Shown: positions 25,857 to 35,807, counted from the stretch's first letter. The stretch is 64,000 bases of DNA from an uncultured Carboxylicivirga sp. (GCA_947491945.1 CANLLN010000002.1:186001-250000); one strand, 5' to 3'. Program-made: numbers and translations. The notes: a model not told the origin generated them from the letters alone.

Positions 25857-28800
25857 TTAAAATGTGGCACTAATATTAAATAATACTGAACGTGTCATAG
25901 GAATTCCATTATAATCGATCCCCATTGTTCCCGCTCCATTTGAAGAACCAGTATAGTTCACTAGTGGGTCACTTCCTGAATAATTCGTTAATAACAGCAA
26001 ATTATTTCCTGTTAGAGATACCCTTAATCCCTCAATCCCACTACTCTTCACAAATTTTGAAATATCATAACCAACAGTTACGTTTTGAAGGCGAACAAAA
26101 GAAGCATCTTCAACAAAATTAGAACCAACGTTAGAGTAATAATTATTTGCAAACAATTGATCGTAAATTACTGGCGTTGTATTAGCCGCATAACTACCAT
26201 CAGCCTGCTCAACTACACCCTCAATCACCACTTCTCTATTACGATACTCACTTAAACGACCATCCATTCCGTTCGATACGAGTGTGCGACGTGTTCCATT
26301 TACCACATCACCACCTACTGACACATTGATTAAAGCAGAAAAGCTCCAGTTTCTATAATTAAATCGATTATCAATACCAAGTTTAAAATCAGCCTCCCTG
26401 TTTCCTAACAGCAGAGAAGGCGTTGCATCAATGACAGGATATCCTTCTTCATTTACGATTACCTCACCACTTTCTGTTCGCATATAGTCTTTACCGCTAA
26501 TAGCGAACACAGGTCCGTTAGCATATGAAGTTGGGCGAATATCTCCTACCTGACCAGCATAATGATAAACTTCCTGAACACCTTCTGGCATATCCCCTAA
26601 ACGACCTTTGTTGGTTCCGAAGTTAACAGCCATATTCCATCGAAAGTTAGCTCTTTGTAACATCTGCTGATCCCAAACAAATTCAAAACCCTTGTTTGTA
26701 ATTTCGCCTTCATTTCGTACTTGTAAGATACTACCAGTTGACGGTGACACCCTTACTGTTACAATCTGATCGCTTACGTTTGTATTATAATAAGCTATGT
26801 CTAAACGAGTTTTATTATTAAACAAACGTAGGTCAGCACCAATCTCCCACGACTCTGCAGTTTCGTTCTTTAAATATGGGTTACTTGTTACAGTAGGATC
26901 TACCCCATAACCACTGTCTGGGTGGCTAAACATTTTGAACACTCGTGCATTACGGTATGGTGATGTATCTTTACCTACTTGTGCCCAGTTGGCACGAATT
27001 TTACCAAAACTAATCAGGGGCGAATCAATGTTTAACAACTCAGTAAAAACAAGACCTCCCGTTACTGAAGGATAGAAATATGAGTTTTGATCTTTAGCTA
27101 ATGTACTTGACTTATCATTGCGCGCTGTAAAACTAATATGTGCAATACCATCGTAGTCAAGCTTAACTTCTCCAAACACACCATATTTGGCATATTCGCT
27201 ACGATACATCTCTTGATCTTCCTTATTTTTAACACCAAGATTGTTCATACTATAGAAGCCAGGTATTATAAAATGATATCCTCCGGCATTAGAACTTCTT
27301 CCACGTCGTTTTAAGAAATCAGCTCCAACCAAGGCATCCAACTTAAGTGAGCTATTAATATCATATGAATAACTAGCAATAGCGTTAACGTTAGTCAACT
27401 CTGAACGACCATCAGAATACCACATTTGTCCAAGGTATGGAAGCGACTCCGATGTCGCTGTTTCATTGGGGCCTAATGGCCATCTTTCAGTAATCACACT
27501 TTGGCTTTCGCTATTAGTTATATCATAACTTGCACGTCCTGTAAGGTTAAGGTTATTAATAGGCTCCCAAGTAATACTTGCCTGCGTTAAAGATCTTAAG
27601 CTTTTACTTTCAGCCTGATCCTCATGGCGTCCCCACAATGGATTTACTGGTGACTTATATTTATTATTAGTATTCTCATACAACCAACGAATGCTTCCAT
27701 CAGGATTCTTGTAGTTAGAAATATCATCATCTATTGGCCATGTATACACACTAGCCATATTACCACCCCCTCTAGACGTTTTATCTGTTAGGTTTACCAT
27801 AAGAGAAACCTTTAAGTTGTCCCGAATTTGATAATCATTTTTTAACATCACACCTAAACGCTCCAAATTGTCATTTGGCACAATACCTTCATGATCGGTA
27901 TACGTTACAGATGCATATGATTGAAACTTTTCAGTACCACCAGAAATAGCAACATCATGCTTATGGAAGATTCCCGTTTGTAAATAACTATCCACGTTAT
28001 CATACGTTTGTATTCCTTCTGGTTTAAGCGGTCCCCAACCACCTTTTGATTGCTCACGGTAAACACCTAATCCACCGCGAAGGTAAGAGTCTTGAATCTC
28101 TGGTGTACGGTAAGCTTCTTCTACTCTAAAAGAACTATTCCAATTAACAGATACTTTGCCTTCTTCACCTTGCTTAGTAGTAATTACAATAGCACCGTTA
28201 GCCGCATCAGCTCCATAAAGGGCGGCGGCGGCAGCTCCTTTTAACACAGTTACACTTTCGATATCCAATGGGTTAATTTCAGCCGCCTTGGAAGCTCCAC
28301 CGGCAACATACATACCGTTCAAGATAAAAATAGGCTCGTTATTTGCTCCCGTATCGAAAGAAGTAATTCCTCGAATGTACATCTGTGAAGATGCGTTTGG
28401 AGAACCTCCCTGTCCAGCCAAAGTAACACCAGCAATACGACCATCAAGAGCCTGAACAAAGTTCGGCTGCTTATCCCGGTTGATTGCCTCCGCTTTTACA
28501 TCTTGAACTGCAAAGTTTAGGTTCTTCTTTTCTGTTGAAACCCCCATTGCAGTCACTACAACCTCATCAATACCCAGTGAATCATCTTCTAAGGTAATGT
28601 TAATTGTGGTATTCGCTCCAACCAAAACCTCCTGCGACTTGAAGCCAATAAATGAATATGTTAGCGTTGACCCAACTGGAGCTTCAATTTTATACTCTCC
28701 ATCCATGTTGGTTATTACCCCCGTTGTAGTTCCTTTCACTACAATGTTTACACCAGGCAAACCAAACCCTGTTCCGTCAACTACCTTTCCACGTATTACT

Positions 28801-28952
28801 AGGTTCTGCTGAGAAACACTAGCATTAACTGTGGACAAATTACTTTCAGCTGAAGCAACCTGGTTAGTCAGCCAAAATAAACTTAGACACAAGCAAGCTT
28901 TAGCTACATTGCTAAGGCCTCTTCCTGCCCGATCTTTCCATCTACTTTTCAT
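25857..28952 (-). CDS. susC: SusC-like TonB-dependent outer-membrane transporter
   Basis: A 1031-residue SusC/RagA transporter. Signal peptide (1-36), carboxypeptidase-regulatory-like domain (about 50-125, with GLPGVNIVVKGTTTGVITNM), TonB-box-like EVVVTAMG, plug domain (VQALDGRIAGV, YIRGITSFD), then the 22-strand barrel ending in SVLFNISATF. It would import an oligomer captured by SusD using TonB energy. The substrate is not readable from the sequence, but the neighbouring enzymes point to peptidoglycan fragments (inference). No anti-sigma-interacting extension (STN domain) is seen, so ECF-type transenvelope regulation is unlikely. Confidence 0.95.
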   Translation of the reverse strand: MKSRWKDRAGRGLSNVAKACLCLSLFWLTNQVASAESNLSTVNASVSQQNLVIRGKVVDGTGFGLPGVNIVVKGTTTGVITNMDGEYKIEAPVGSTLTYSFIGFKSQEVLVGANTTINITLEDDSLGIDEVVVTAMGVSTEKKNLNFAVQDVKAEAINRDKQPNFVQALDGRIAGVTLAGQGGSPNASSQMYIRGITSFDTGANNEPIFILNGMYVAGGASKAAEINPLDIESVTVLKGAAAAALYGADAANGAIVITTKQGEEGKVSVNWNSSFRVEEAYRTPEIQDSYLRGGLGVYREQSKGGWGPLKPEGIQTYDNVDSYLQTGIFHKHDVAISGGTEKFQSYASVTYTDHEGIVPNDNLERLGVMLKNDYQIRDNLKVSLMVNLTDKTSRGGGNMASVYTWPIDDDISNYKNPDGSIRWLYENTNNKYKSPVNPLWGRHEDQAESKSLRSLTQASITWEPINNLNLTGRASYDITNSESQSVITERWPLGPNETATSESLPYLGQMWYSDGRSELTNVNAIASYSYDINSSLKLDALVGADFLKRRGRSSNAGGYHFIIPGFYSMNNLGVKNKEDQEMYRSEYAKYGVFGEVKLDYDGIAHISFTARNDKSSTLAKDQNSYFYPSVTGGLVFTELLNIDSPLISFGKIRANWAQVGKDTSPYRNARVFKMFSHPDSGYGVDPTVTSNPYLKNETAESWEIGADLRLFNNKTRLDIAYYNTNVSDQIVTVRVSPSTGSILQVRNEGEITNKGFEFVWDQQMLQRANFRWNMAVNFGTNKGRLGDMPEGVQEVYHYAGQVGDIRPTSYANGPVFAISGKDYMRTESGEVIVNEEGYPVIDATPSLLLGNREADFKLGIDNRFNYRNWSFSALINVSVGGDVVNGTRRTLVSNGMDGRLSEYRNREVVIEGVVEQADGSYAANTTPVIYDQLFANNYYSNVGSNFVEDASFVRLQNVTVGYDISKFVKSSGIEGLRVSLTGNNLLLLTNYSGSDPLVNYTGSSNGAGTMGIDYNGIPMTRSVLFNISATF

Positions 28953-29258
28953 TAATTATTGATTTAGATTCGACTTATTTAGCTAGTTTAAAACTGTAAT
29001 TAAATGACTTTAGATATACATCATACATCATTCAATTATTTTACAATTTTAAACAATTTAATGCATTATTCAAATTTATTTTAATTTTTGTCAATAAATA
29101 ATATATCGCTGATTAATTGATAGATAAGGAATATATGGCGATAATTACTGTTTTATAACATGTCATACAAGTGATTTTTTTGCAGAAAAACACTTGTCAT
29201 TTATATGCTATATAGAAACACCTATCATTGTTAAGTCACTTAATATCTGAAAGAAATT
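28953..29258. other. AT-rich intergenic region upstream of susC
   Basis: This stretch of 306 nt has no gene and is strongly AT-rich. It contains a minus-strand TAAATTTG (29078-29071) as a possible -7 element, the tandem half-site-like string TACATCATACATCATT (29017-29032), and an inverted repeat at 29167-29197. It separates the three-gene upstream unit from the susCD operon, so susC probably has its own promoter. Confidence 0.5.
29167..29197. repeat. Inverted repeat in the susC upstream region
   Basis: ACAAGTG (29167-29173) and CACTTGT (29191-29197) flank an inner T-run/A-run pair, giving a stem of about 12 bp with a 2-nt bulge. It lies about 60 nt beyond the metallophosphatase stop; it may end that transcript or stabilise it. 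There is no T-tail. Confidence 0.4.
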
Positions 29259-31109
29259 CTATTGGACTTTCATCTTAGCAATCTTGCCATCCATTGTATT
29301 AAACCACAAACCATCGTTCCAAAACAACTTATTTACGGAAGAGTTAGAGATCTTATGGCGCCATAATGTAGTCTGTGTTTTCGCATCTACTGCAAAAACT
29401 TCACCTGAGCGTGTACCTCCATAAACGACACCATTTACTTCAACTAACGGGCACGGATTATGCTCATAACCAAAGCCAACATTAGCGGTCCACAAACTTT
29501 GATGCGTCTTACCATGCGTTGGGAAAGCAACAATAGAATCATTCATCAGCTTAGCGTAAATATGCTTTTTATCGCCAGAAATACACATTGATTCACGTAC
29601 TTGATGAGACTTAGTACGATAAATCTCCGACCCATCATTTAGGTCTAATACTGTAAAGTACCTGTCTGGTGCTACTATAAACACCTTATTATTCGCTACG
29701 GCAGGCACAACATTTCCGGGTGAGTACAATATAGCTCCGTGACCATTGGTCCATTTCCAGTTTAGACTGCCGGTTGCCTTATCAAGACAGTATAAGTATT
29801 TATCCCAAGCACCAAAAATTAATTCTTTGTCTGTAATACAAGGCTTTGCCTGAACAAAGCCTCCAATATTATTATAGGTCCAGATAACCCTCCCATTTTG
29901 TGGGTCTATTTTTGTGAATCCTCCTTTACCACAAGCAATGTAAAGCGAACCATTATCAATGACCCCTTCTGCAAAAACTGGATAACCAACATTCGTCTCC
30001 CACTTCATCGTACCTGAAGTCAAATCAAAAGCCTTTAAATCCCCTAGTGATGTACCAACAATAACACTATTTTTATATATCGTTGGAGTTGCATACTGAG
30101 GCGTCGATAGGAACTCCTGCCATAGGACGGTGTTTGTTTCTGCATCAAAAGCTTTAAGATAACCATCTGACGACAACCAGCTAATAATAGTGCCATCCAT
30201 CGCAAATCCGCCCATTACAGACGCATCATCATTAACAATAATTTGCGCTGCTACATTCGGGTATTTCTCATTAATCTGCATTGAGGGCATTACAGACACA
30301 GGTAATGTATCAATTTGACTTACTCCACATAAGTTCCAATCACGGTATAACTGAGCTGCTTGCCCACATTTCTTCTCTTCAACAAACACTTGGTCACCAT
30401 TCAGGGTTACAATCGTATATCCAACATCCTCTTTGTTCTTACCAATAAGCGCCCGCCCCATTAAGCCTGTAATGCCATTAAAGTTCATTAGTCTCAATCG
30501 ATGACCGTGTCCACACAAAGCCAATGATACCCCTTTGGCTTTCAACACTTCACTCACTTCTGGCCAATTATCCAGACCGTCTGCTATTGGATAATGAGCC
30601 ATTGAAATAAGCTTGATATCTTTAGCTTCAGGCAACTCGCTTTGAAGCCATTTCAGATCTTCACTTTTTACATGACCGTCGCCCATTTTCATATAAGGCC
30701 CCGCATTAAAACCCACGAATCCATAGCCATTATGCTCAAAGTAAAATCGATCCGCTCCAAATAGCTTCTTATAGGTAGCACCACCTGTTTCAGACCAGTT
30801 CGTTTCATGATTACCAGGTAAAATATAATAAGGTATTGTCAGGCCATCGACGCCATCCTTAACTGCATGCAGTTCCTCATCTGATCCCATATTGGTCAAA
30901 TCGCCAGTGATGACTACAAAATCAAAATCACCCTTATTAATCTCTTCCACCACCAAATCAAGCACATGCTCATTGTCATTACCAGGAACAACATGTAAAT
31001 CAGTTAAAAATGCAAAACGTACACTTCCTTCTTGTTTGCACGATACAAAGCCACTTACTAACACCACAGTCAGTAACAGCACTATTGTTTGACGAAATTT
31101 TAAAAACAT
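29259..31109 (-). CDS. Calcineurin-like phosphoesterase fused to PQQ-type beta-propeller (lipoprotein)
   Basis: A 616-residue protein with a lipoprotein signal (SGFVSC, Cys25). The metallophosphatase domain (about 30-250) has the metal-binding motifs FLTDLH, VITGDLTNMG, LPGNHETNW, MAHYP and GHGHRLR, all intact. From about 285 to the end there are PQQ/BamB-type propeller blades, seen as repeated LKAFDAETNTVLWQ, LKAFDLTSGTMKWET, FTKIDPQNGRVIWTY, LYCLDKATGSLNWKW and VFAVDAKTQTTLW. It probably acts on a phosphoester outside the cytoplasm. Substrate unknown; in this locus a phosphosugar or teichoic-type phosphoester is conceivable. It is 29 nt after the FAD gene, in one operon with it. Confidence 0.85.
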   Translation of the reverse strand: MFLKFRQTIVLLLTVVLVSGFVSCKQEGSVRFAFLTDLHVVPGNDNEHVLDLVVEEINKGDFDFVVITGDLTNMGSDEELHAVKDGVDGLTIPYYILPGNHETNWSETGGATYKKLFGADRFYFEHNGYGFVGFNAGPYMKMGDGHVKSEDLKWLQSELPEAKDIKLISMAHYPIADGLDNWPEVSEVLKAKGVSLALCGHGHRLRLMNFNGITGLMGRALIGKNKEDVGYTIVTLNGDQVFVEEKKCGQAAQLYRDWNLCGVSQIDTLPVSVMPSMQINEKYPNVAAQIIVNDDASVMGGFAMDGTIISWLSSDGYLKAFDAETNTVLWQEFLSTPQYATPTIYKNSVIVGTSLGDLKAFDLTSGTMKWETNVGYPVFAEGVIDNGSLYIACGKGGFTKIDPQNGRVIWTYNNIGGFVQAKPCITDKELIFGAWDKYLYCLDKATGSLNWKWTNGHGAILYSPGNVVPAVANNKVFIVAPDRYFTVLDLNDGSEIYRTKSHQVRESMCISGDKKHIYAKLMNDSIVAFPTHGKTHQSLWTANVGFGYEHNPCPLVEVNGVVYGGTRSGEVFAVDAKTQTTLWRHKISNSSVNKLFWNDGLWFNTMDGKIAKMKVQ

Positions 31110-31138
31110 GGATTTAATTATGATAAGGTTAAACTATA

Positions 31139-33967
31139 CTACTTAGAAACGATTGCTGACGTGGCCTGATCTACCAAATACAGAATAGATTGATAAGTCA
31201 CTCCACTATGAAGTGAAAGTCCTATTTCGCAGGTTCGACTGGTGCTGTACCCAGCAATGGCTCTTTCCGGTACTTCATCCTTGAGGTAACGCAGTGCGCT
31301 TTTATTAAGATCCGGCATGCTAAATCCTTTATCGCCAGCCCAACCACAGCAACCTGTTTTCTGCGGCCTTATAACTTCTTTGGCACACATCCGCGCTAAT
31401 TCCTCCAGCTGCTCATCCATTCCCATTTTTGTACTACTGCAAGTTGCGTGCACCATTACGGTTTCGTTTTGAGGCTGAAAATTTAAACGGCTTTTTAGGT
31501 ATTTTAGCGTAAACTCAACCGGCTCATACAAGCTCAGTCGCTTATCCATTAGCTCCTTCATGCGCAATAAGCAGGGACTCATATCACACAAAACCGGATA
31601 ACGCCCATTATCAGACGCTTTTAGTAGTTGCTTTTCCAACTCTTTGAGTTTCATCATCCCTTGCTTTGGAAACCCCTTACTGTCGAAAGCCATTCCACAG
31701 CAAAGATTTGTCAGGTTCTCGGGATAGATGACGTTATAATTAGCCCTGTTGAGCAACTTTTTTGTTACCGCCGTTAAAGCTTCCTTATCACGTGTAGCCG
31801 CATCATTTCCCATCATTCGGTTGATACAAGCCGGGAAATAAACCACCTTATCAGCACCAGCATTACCTGCCGAAACATCGACTTTAGGAGCACCAAGAGG
31901 CATACTTCTATTCCAAAGCGGGATGGTTCGACGCGAACCTTTATGCACCAGTAGTGTTCCGCTCTCCATCACCACATCGGGCAAAACTTTTGCAATAATC
32001 CCTACAGCATTTAGCGCGATTCGGGCAGCACCATTAACTCTTCCGTAGTGTTTCGCTACAAATGAAGCGCTTGCATCTGCCAGATTACTCTTGGACTCGA
32101 AACGCAACTCCTTAATCAATTTACCCGTATTTATTCCTACCGGACAATTTACCGCACACAAACCATCTGTTGCGCAACTCTCCTCCCCTTTCAACCGAAA
32201 AGCTTTAGCAACTGATTGGTATTCTTTTTTAGAACCAATTGCTTCGCTCGTATTCAGCGCTCTGTAAACCGTGATGCGCTGACGCGGTGTCAAGGTCAGG
32301 TCGCGCGAAGGACAACTGCTTTCGCAAAAGCCACATTCAATACAAGTATCAATTAACGGATGCACCTGCGGTAAAGCTTTAATGTTCTTGGTGTATATTT
32401 CTGCATCCTCATTAATCAATACTCCCGGGTTTAAGATACCAGTTGGATCGATTCCCTTTTTAAGGCGTTTCATTAAGCCATACACCTCTTTGCCCCATTC
32501 AAACTCTAAAAATGGCGCCATATTTCGTCCGGTACCATGCTCGGCCTTTAAACTGCCATTGAATTGATTAACCACCAAGTCTGCCAATTCATGCATAAAT
32601 AACTTGTAATTATCCATTTGCCAGTCCTGATCAAAATCGGGCATCACCAAAAAATGAATATTTCCATCCAGTAAATGGCCCCACATCACCGAATCTTTGT
32701 AATGGTATTTGTTTAAAAGCAGTTGCAAAGCCGGCAAAGCCTCATCAAGCACTTCACCGGGAAATGCCACATCTTCAATAATACAAGTAGTACCGATTGG
32801 CCGGGTAGCTGCTGCAGATGTAAATAACCCTTTGCGTACCTTCCAGTAAGTTGCGTAATCTTTGTTATTATCTGTAAAGCTGATTGGGTAAATAGTTTGG
32901 ATCGCTGCAAGTTTTTCCTCAATCTCCTTTTGTTGCTTCTCCAGTTCTGCGGCTGTCTCTGCGGCCGTCTCCACCAATAAAGCTGCCGCTCCATCAGGTA
33001 ATTCTTTCAAAAAAGCAGGCAAGCCATCCACATCTTCTACTGCTTTAAGCGCATTCCTATCCATCAGCTCTGCCGCACTCACCGAACACTCTCTCAATGG
33101 AATAATGCACCTTGCTGCTTCTCTAATATCGGGCAAAAATATAAGTGAACACGTTTTATGGGGATGCTCCTTGACGGTTCGAAACGTAACTTCTGATATA
33201 AAGCCAAGAGTTCCTTCGGAACCAACCATCAAGTGCATGAGTATATCAATGGGGTCCTCAAAATCAACCAAAGAGTTCATGCCATAACCGGTTGTGTTCT
33301 TCAGTGCATATTTTGATCTGATCCTATCATGAATGGCTCCATGAGTCAGAATTTGTTGCCTGATAGCCGCCAGCTCCAGCAACAAAGCATGGTGCGATTG
33401 TCGAAATTGAGCCCGACTGCTTTCATCGTTGGTAACCAGTAAGGTTCCATCGGCCATTACAATGCGCATGGCTTCAACGGTGTTGTAACTATTGGTTACA
33501 ATTCCATAACTGGCTCCGCTGGCGTTATTGGCTACAATCCCCCCAATTTTGGCGGCATTGATTGAGGCCGGGCTTGGTCCTATTTTATAGCCCCATTTCG
33601 CGAGTAAAGCATTGGCAAATCCACCTCTGACACCGGGTTGTAACTTTATTCTTTTCCCCTCATCGAGAATTTCACACTTAGTAAAGTCGGAGCCAATTTC
33701 AATCAATACTGAATCTGTAATGGTCTGACCCGAAAGACTTGTACCCCCTGCTTTGAAGGTTATTGGCACATTATACCGATAGGCGGATCTGACAACCGAC
33801 TGCAATTCCTGCTCACTATTAACTACAACGACCAACTGAGGAACGAGTCGATAAAAGCCGGCGTCAGTGCCTTTGGCAAAACGATCGATATGCTTTTTAT
33901 ATAACCGATTGTGAGGCAGTGATTGCTCGAGATTAGCGATAAAAGCTTTTGATATATCCTGATTCAT
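31139..33967 (-). CDS. FAD-binding and 4Fe-4S oxidoreductase, D-lactate/2-hydroxyacid dehydrogenase type
   Basis: A 942-residue fusion of a GlcD-like flavoprotein and a GlpC-like Fe-S part, laid out like E. coli YdiJ. The FAD_binding_4 domain includes TFKAGGTSLSGQ and KIGGIVANNASGASYG; the FAD-oxidase C-terminal domain carries GHLLDGNIHFLV. Two ferredoxin-like clusters follow (CIECGFCESSCP and CATDGLCAVNCPVG), then two CCG domains (NLCCGMAFD and GCCGWAGDKG). It would oxidise a D-2-hydroxyacid and pass electrons to quinone. In a locus with NamZ and GHL10 enzymes, D-lactate from the lactyl ether of MurNAc is an attractive substrate (inference). Cytosolic; no signal peptide. Spacing to neighbours is 34 and 29 nt, so one operon. 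Confidence 0.88.
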   Translation of the reverse strand: MNQDISKAFIANLEQSLPHNRLYKKHIDRFAKGTDAGFYRLVPQLVVVVNSEQELQSVVRSAYRYNVPITFKAGGTSLSGQTITDSVLIEIGSDFTKCEILDEGKRIKLQPGVRGGFANALLAKWGYKIGPSPASINAAKIGGIVANNASGASYGIVTNSYNTVEAMRIVMADGTLLVTNDESSRAQFRQSHHALLLELAAIRQQILTHGAIHDRIRSKYALKNTTGYGMNSLVDFEDPIDILMHLMVGSEGTLGFISEVTFRTVKEHPHKTCSLIFLPDIREAARCIIPLRECSVSAAELMDRNALKAVEDVDGLPAFLKELPDGAAALLVETAAETAAELEKQQKEIEEKLAAIQTIYPISFTDNNKDYATYWKVRKGLFTSAAATRPIGTTCIIEDVAFPGEVLDEALPALQLLLNKYHYKDSVMWGHLLDGNIHFLVMPDFDQDWQMDNYKLFMHELADLVVNQFNGSLKAEHGTGRNMAPFLEFEWGKEVYGLMKRLKKGIDPTGILNPGVLINEDAEIYTKNIKALPQVHPLIDTCIECGFCESSCPSRDLTLTPRQRITVYRALNTSEAIGSKKEYQSVAKAFRLKGEESCATDGLCAVNCPVGINTGKLIKELRFESKSNLADASASFVAKHYGRVNGAARIALNAVGIIAKVLPDVVMESGTLLVHKGSRRTIPLWNRSMPLGAPKVDVSAGNAGADKVVYFPACINRMMGNDAATRDKEALTAVTKKLLNRANYNVIYPENLTNLCCGMAFDSKGFPKQGMMKLKELEKQLLKASDNGRYPVLCDMSPCLLRMKELMDKRLSLYEPVEFTLKYLKSRLNFQPQNETVMVHATCSSTKMGMDEQLEELARMCAKEVIRPQKTGCCGWAGDKGFSMPDLNKSALRYLKDEVPERAIAGYSTSRTCEIGLSLHSGVTYQSILYLVDQATSAIVSK

Positions 33968-34001
33968 TGTTTTAAATTTAAATCAACTTCACTTTCTCAA
34001 C

Positions 34002-35702
34002 TTATTCAGGCAACACTTCAAGCACATCCTCATTAGTTGGCCGCTCGCAATTGGCCTGCTCCAAGGCTGCTACCTTCTTATTTTCCTCTCCTATCAATAA
34101 TTTAAGCTCATCTAATGAGGGTAATAAACACTTACTCATACTTTCCGCATTAAATGAAAACGGCTTGCTAACATGTCCGAATACATTCACCGATTGAATA
34201 GTAATGACATTCAACATCTCTACTAAATCCTGCATATCCGAACTTTCTGATAACTCTTCCGGCGTAAGGTCTTTACAACGGTAAGGATCGAACATGTAGG
34301 AGCGCTCGTATCTTCCCACTATTTCATAATCCCACTTATCGCCATATTGAAAGCCAATCACATAAGATGCCATTTGCTGCTTATGGGAATCTTCCCAACT
34401 TACCTTGATCCTAGTATCATGCTCCTCAATCTGGCACACAGGCACTTCAGGCACTTTCTTTCCAAGCCATGGTGACGCAGGCACCAAAGCAGCCTGCCTA
34501 AAAGGACCGCTTTTTAGAGTAGTAGTTAATTCTTCAGATTTAAGCATAGCATTCATATTCCAATAAACAATTCCGGGGCTCTCACTCAACATCCCACGGG
34601 CTATCATTATTTGGTTAAACGCCTCATCAGCCTCGCTTGATCCTTGCTTAGCTTTGGGACTTATACCGGGCCAAAAATGGCGATCTTTAACATTTTGTTC
34701 ATCCCACCAGTTAACCAAAACAGGAAAACTTTGTGGCATTTGGTTAATCGGCCAATATAATTGTGGGGTCCAGTAATCAATCCATCCCTTATTCAGCCAT
34801 AGCTTGGCATCTGCATACAATACATCATACTGGTCAAGACCCTTTATGGATGCGGGATGATTAGGCCGCCAAACACCAAAAGGACTGAGTCCGAACTTAA
34901 CATGGGGTTTTTCTGTCTTAATACCTTTGTATACACGCTTCATAAATCGATTAACAGCATCGCGTCGCCAATCAGCTCTCGACAACCGTCCTCCTTTATC
35001 AAGATACTTGTTCCAGCTATTATCATCCGGAAAATCTTTCCCGCCATGATAAGACGGATAGGGATAGAAATAATCATCAAAATGAATGCCGTCAATATTA
35101 TAACGCTTTACAACATCCATCACCACATTAAACGAATAATCTTGCGTCCCTTGCTCGGTGGGTATCATCCAATAAAAGCCATTATCTAGTTCAGTAATTA
35201 GTTCAGGATGCGTTTTAACGATTGAATTGTCACTCATCTCTCCACCACTCGTATGATGAGCTCTATAAGGATTAAACCAAGCATGAAACTCCATTGCACG
35301 CTTGTGAGTTTCCTCAATCCAGAATTCGAGCGGATCATAATAGGGATCAGGCGCCTGTCCTTGTTTACCAGTTAAATAGTAAGACCATGGTTCCAACGAA
35401 GAATCATAAAGTGCATCACACTGCGGTCTTACCTGAAAAATAATCGCATTAAAATTGTTCTCTTTTAAAAAATCTAATAAATGAACGGCTTCTTTCTTTT
35501 GCTCATCCACTGAAAGACCTGGCTTACTGGGCCAGTTAATATTGGCCACGGTTGCAATCCAGGCAGCTCTGAATTCACGATTCACATCGGGCGTTGCGGA
35601 ATACTGTTCGCCGGTCATTTTATCATTAGCAAAACGAGATATACTGCACTGAGAAAAAACTAATACAAAAATTAAAAAACCTAAACTTAATCGCTTATTC
35701 AT
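34002..35702 (-). CDS. GHL10 (DigH/YddW-like) glycoside hydrolase, probable lipoprotein
   Basis: A 566-residue GHL10/DUF187 protein without the fibronectin and sorting domains of its paralogue at 18620-21406. The barrel runs from about residue 38 to 420: REFRAAWIATVANINWPS, IFQVRPQCDALYDSS, FHAWFNPYRAHH, IDGIHFDDYFYPYPS, and DYWTPQLYWPINQ. The start at 35702 (MNKRLSLGFLIFVLVFSQC) gives a signal sequence with a Cys that could be lipidated, though Gln before Cys makes the lipobox atypical; the longer frame adds 17 residues that do not fit a signal. First gene of a minus-strand operon with the FAD and metallophosphatase genes. Activity on glycan strands is inferred from E. coli DigH. Confidence 0.87.
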   Translation of the reverse strand: MNKRLSLGFLIFVLVFSQCSISRFANDKMTGEQYSATPDVNREFRAAWIATVANINWPSKPGLSVDEQKKEAVHLLDFLKENNFNAIIFQVRPQCDALYDSSLEPWSYYLTGKQGQAPDPYYDPLEFWIEETHKRAMEFHAWFNPYRAHHTSGGEMSDNSIVKTHPELITELDNGFYWMIPTEQGTQDYSFNVVMDVVKRYNIDGIHFDDYFYPYPSYHGGKDFPDDNSWNKYLDKGGRLSRADWRRDAVNRFMKRVYKGIKTEKPHVKFGLSPFGVWRPNHPASIKGLDQYDVLYADAKLWLNKGWIDYWTPQLYWPINQMPQSFPVLVNWWDEQNVKDRHFWPGISPKAKQGSSEADEAFNQIMIARGMLSESPGIVYWNMNAMLKSEELTTTLKSGPFRQAALVPASPWLGKKVPEVPVCQIEEHDTRIKVSWEDSHKQQMASYVIGFQYGDKWDYEIVGRYERSYMFDPYRCKDLTPEELSESSDMQDLVEMLNVITIQSVNVFGHVSKPFSFNAESMSKCLLPSLDELKLLIGEENKKVAALEQANCERPTNEDVLEVLPE

Positions 35703-35785
35703 CCTATATAATACTTTTGAGTTTTTGAACCCTTCTTTTATCCAACCATACATGCACTAGTTAATCAATGCTTTTTTGAAGTATG

Positions 35786-35800
35786 TTGTATTACATCTTA
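35786..35800. promoter_or_regulatory. 15-nt repeated element, copy 1 (possible operator)
   Basis: TTGTATTACATCTTA, identical to copy 2 at 36111-36125. Its core TGTATTACA is an inverted repeat (TGTA-T-TACA). It lies just downstream of the minus-strand -7 element of the GHL10 gene, where a repressor could block initiation. Confidence 0.5.
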
Positions 35801-35807
35801 CACATAG

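Noticed and set aside
28597-28812. Plus-strand frame of 71 codons inside susC
   Set aside because: Antisense to the carboxypeptidase-regulatory-like domain; no supporting signal.
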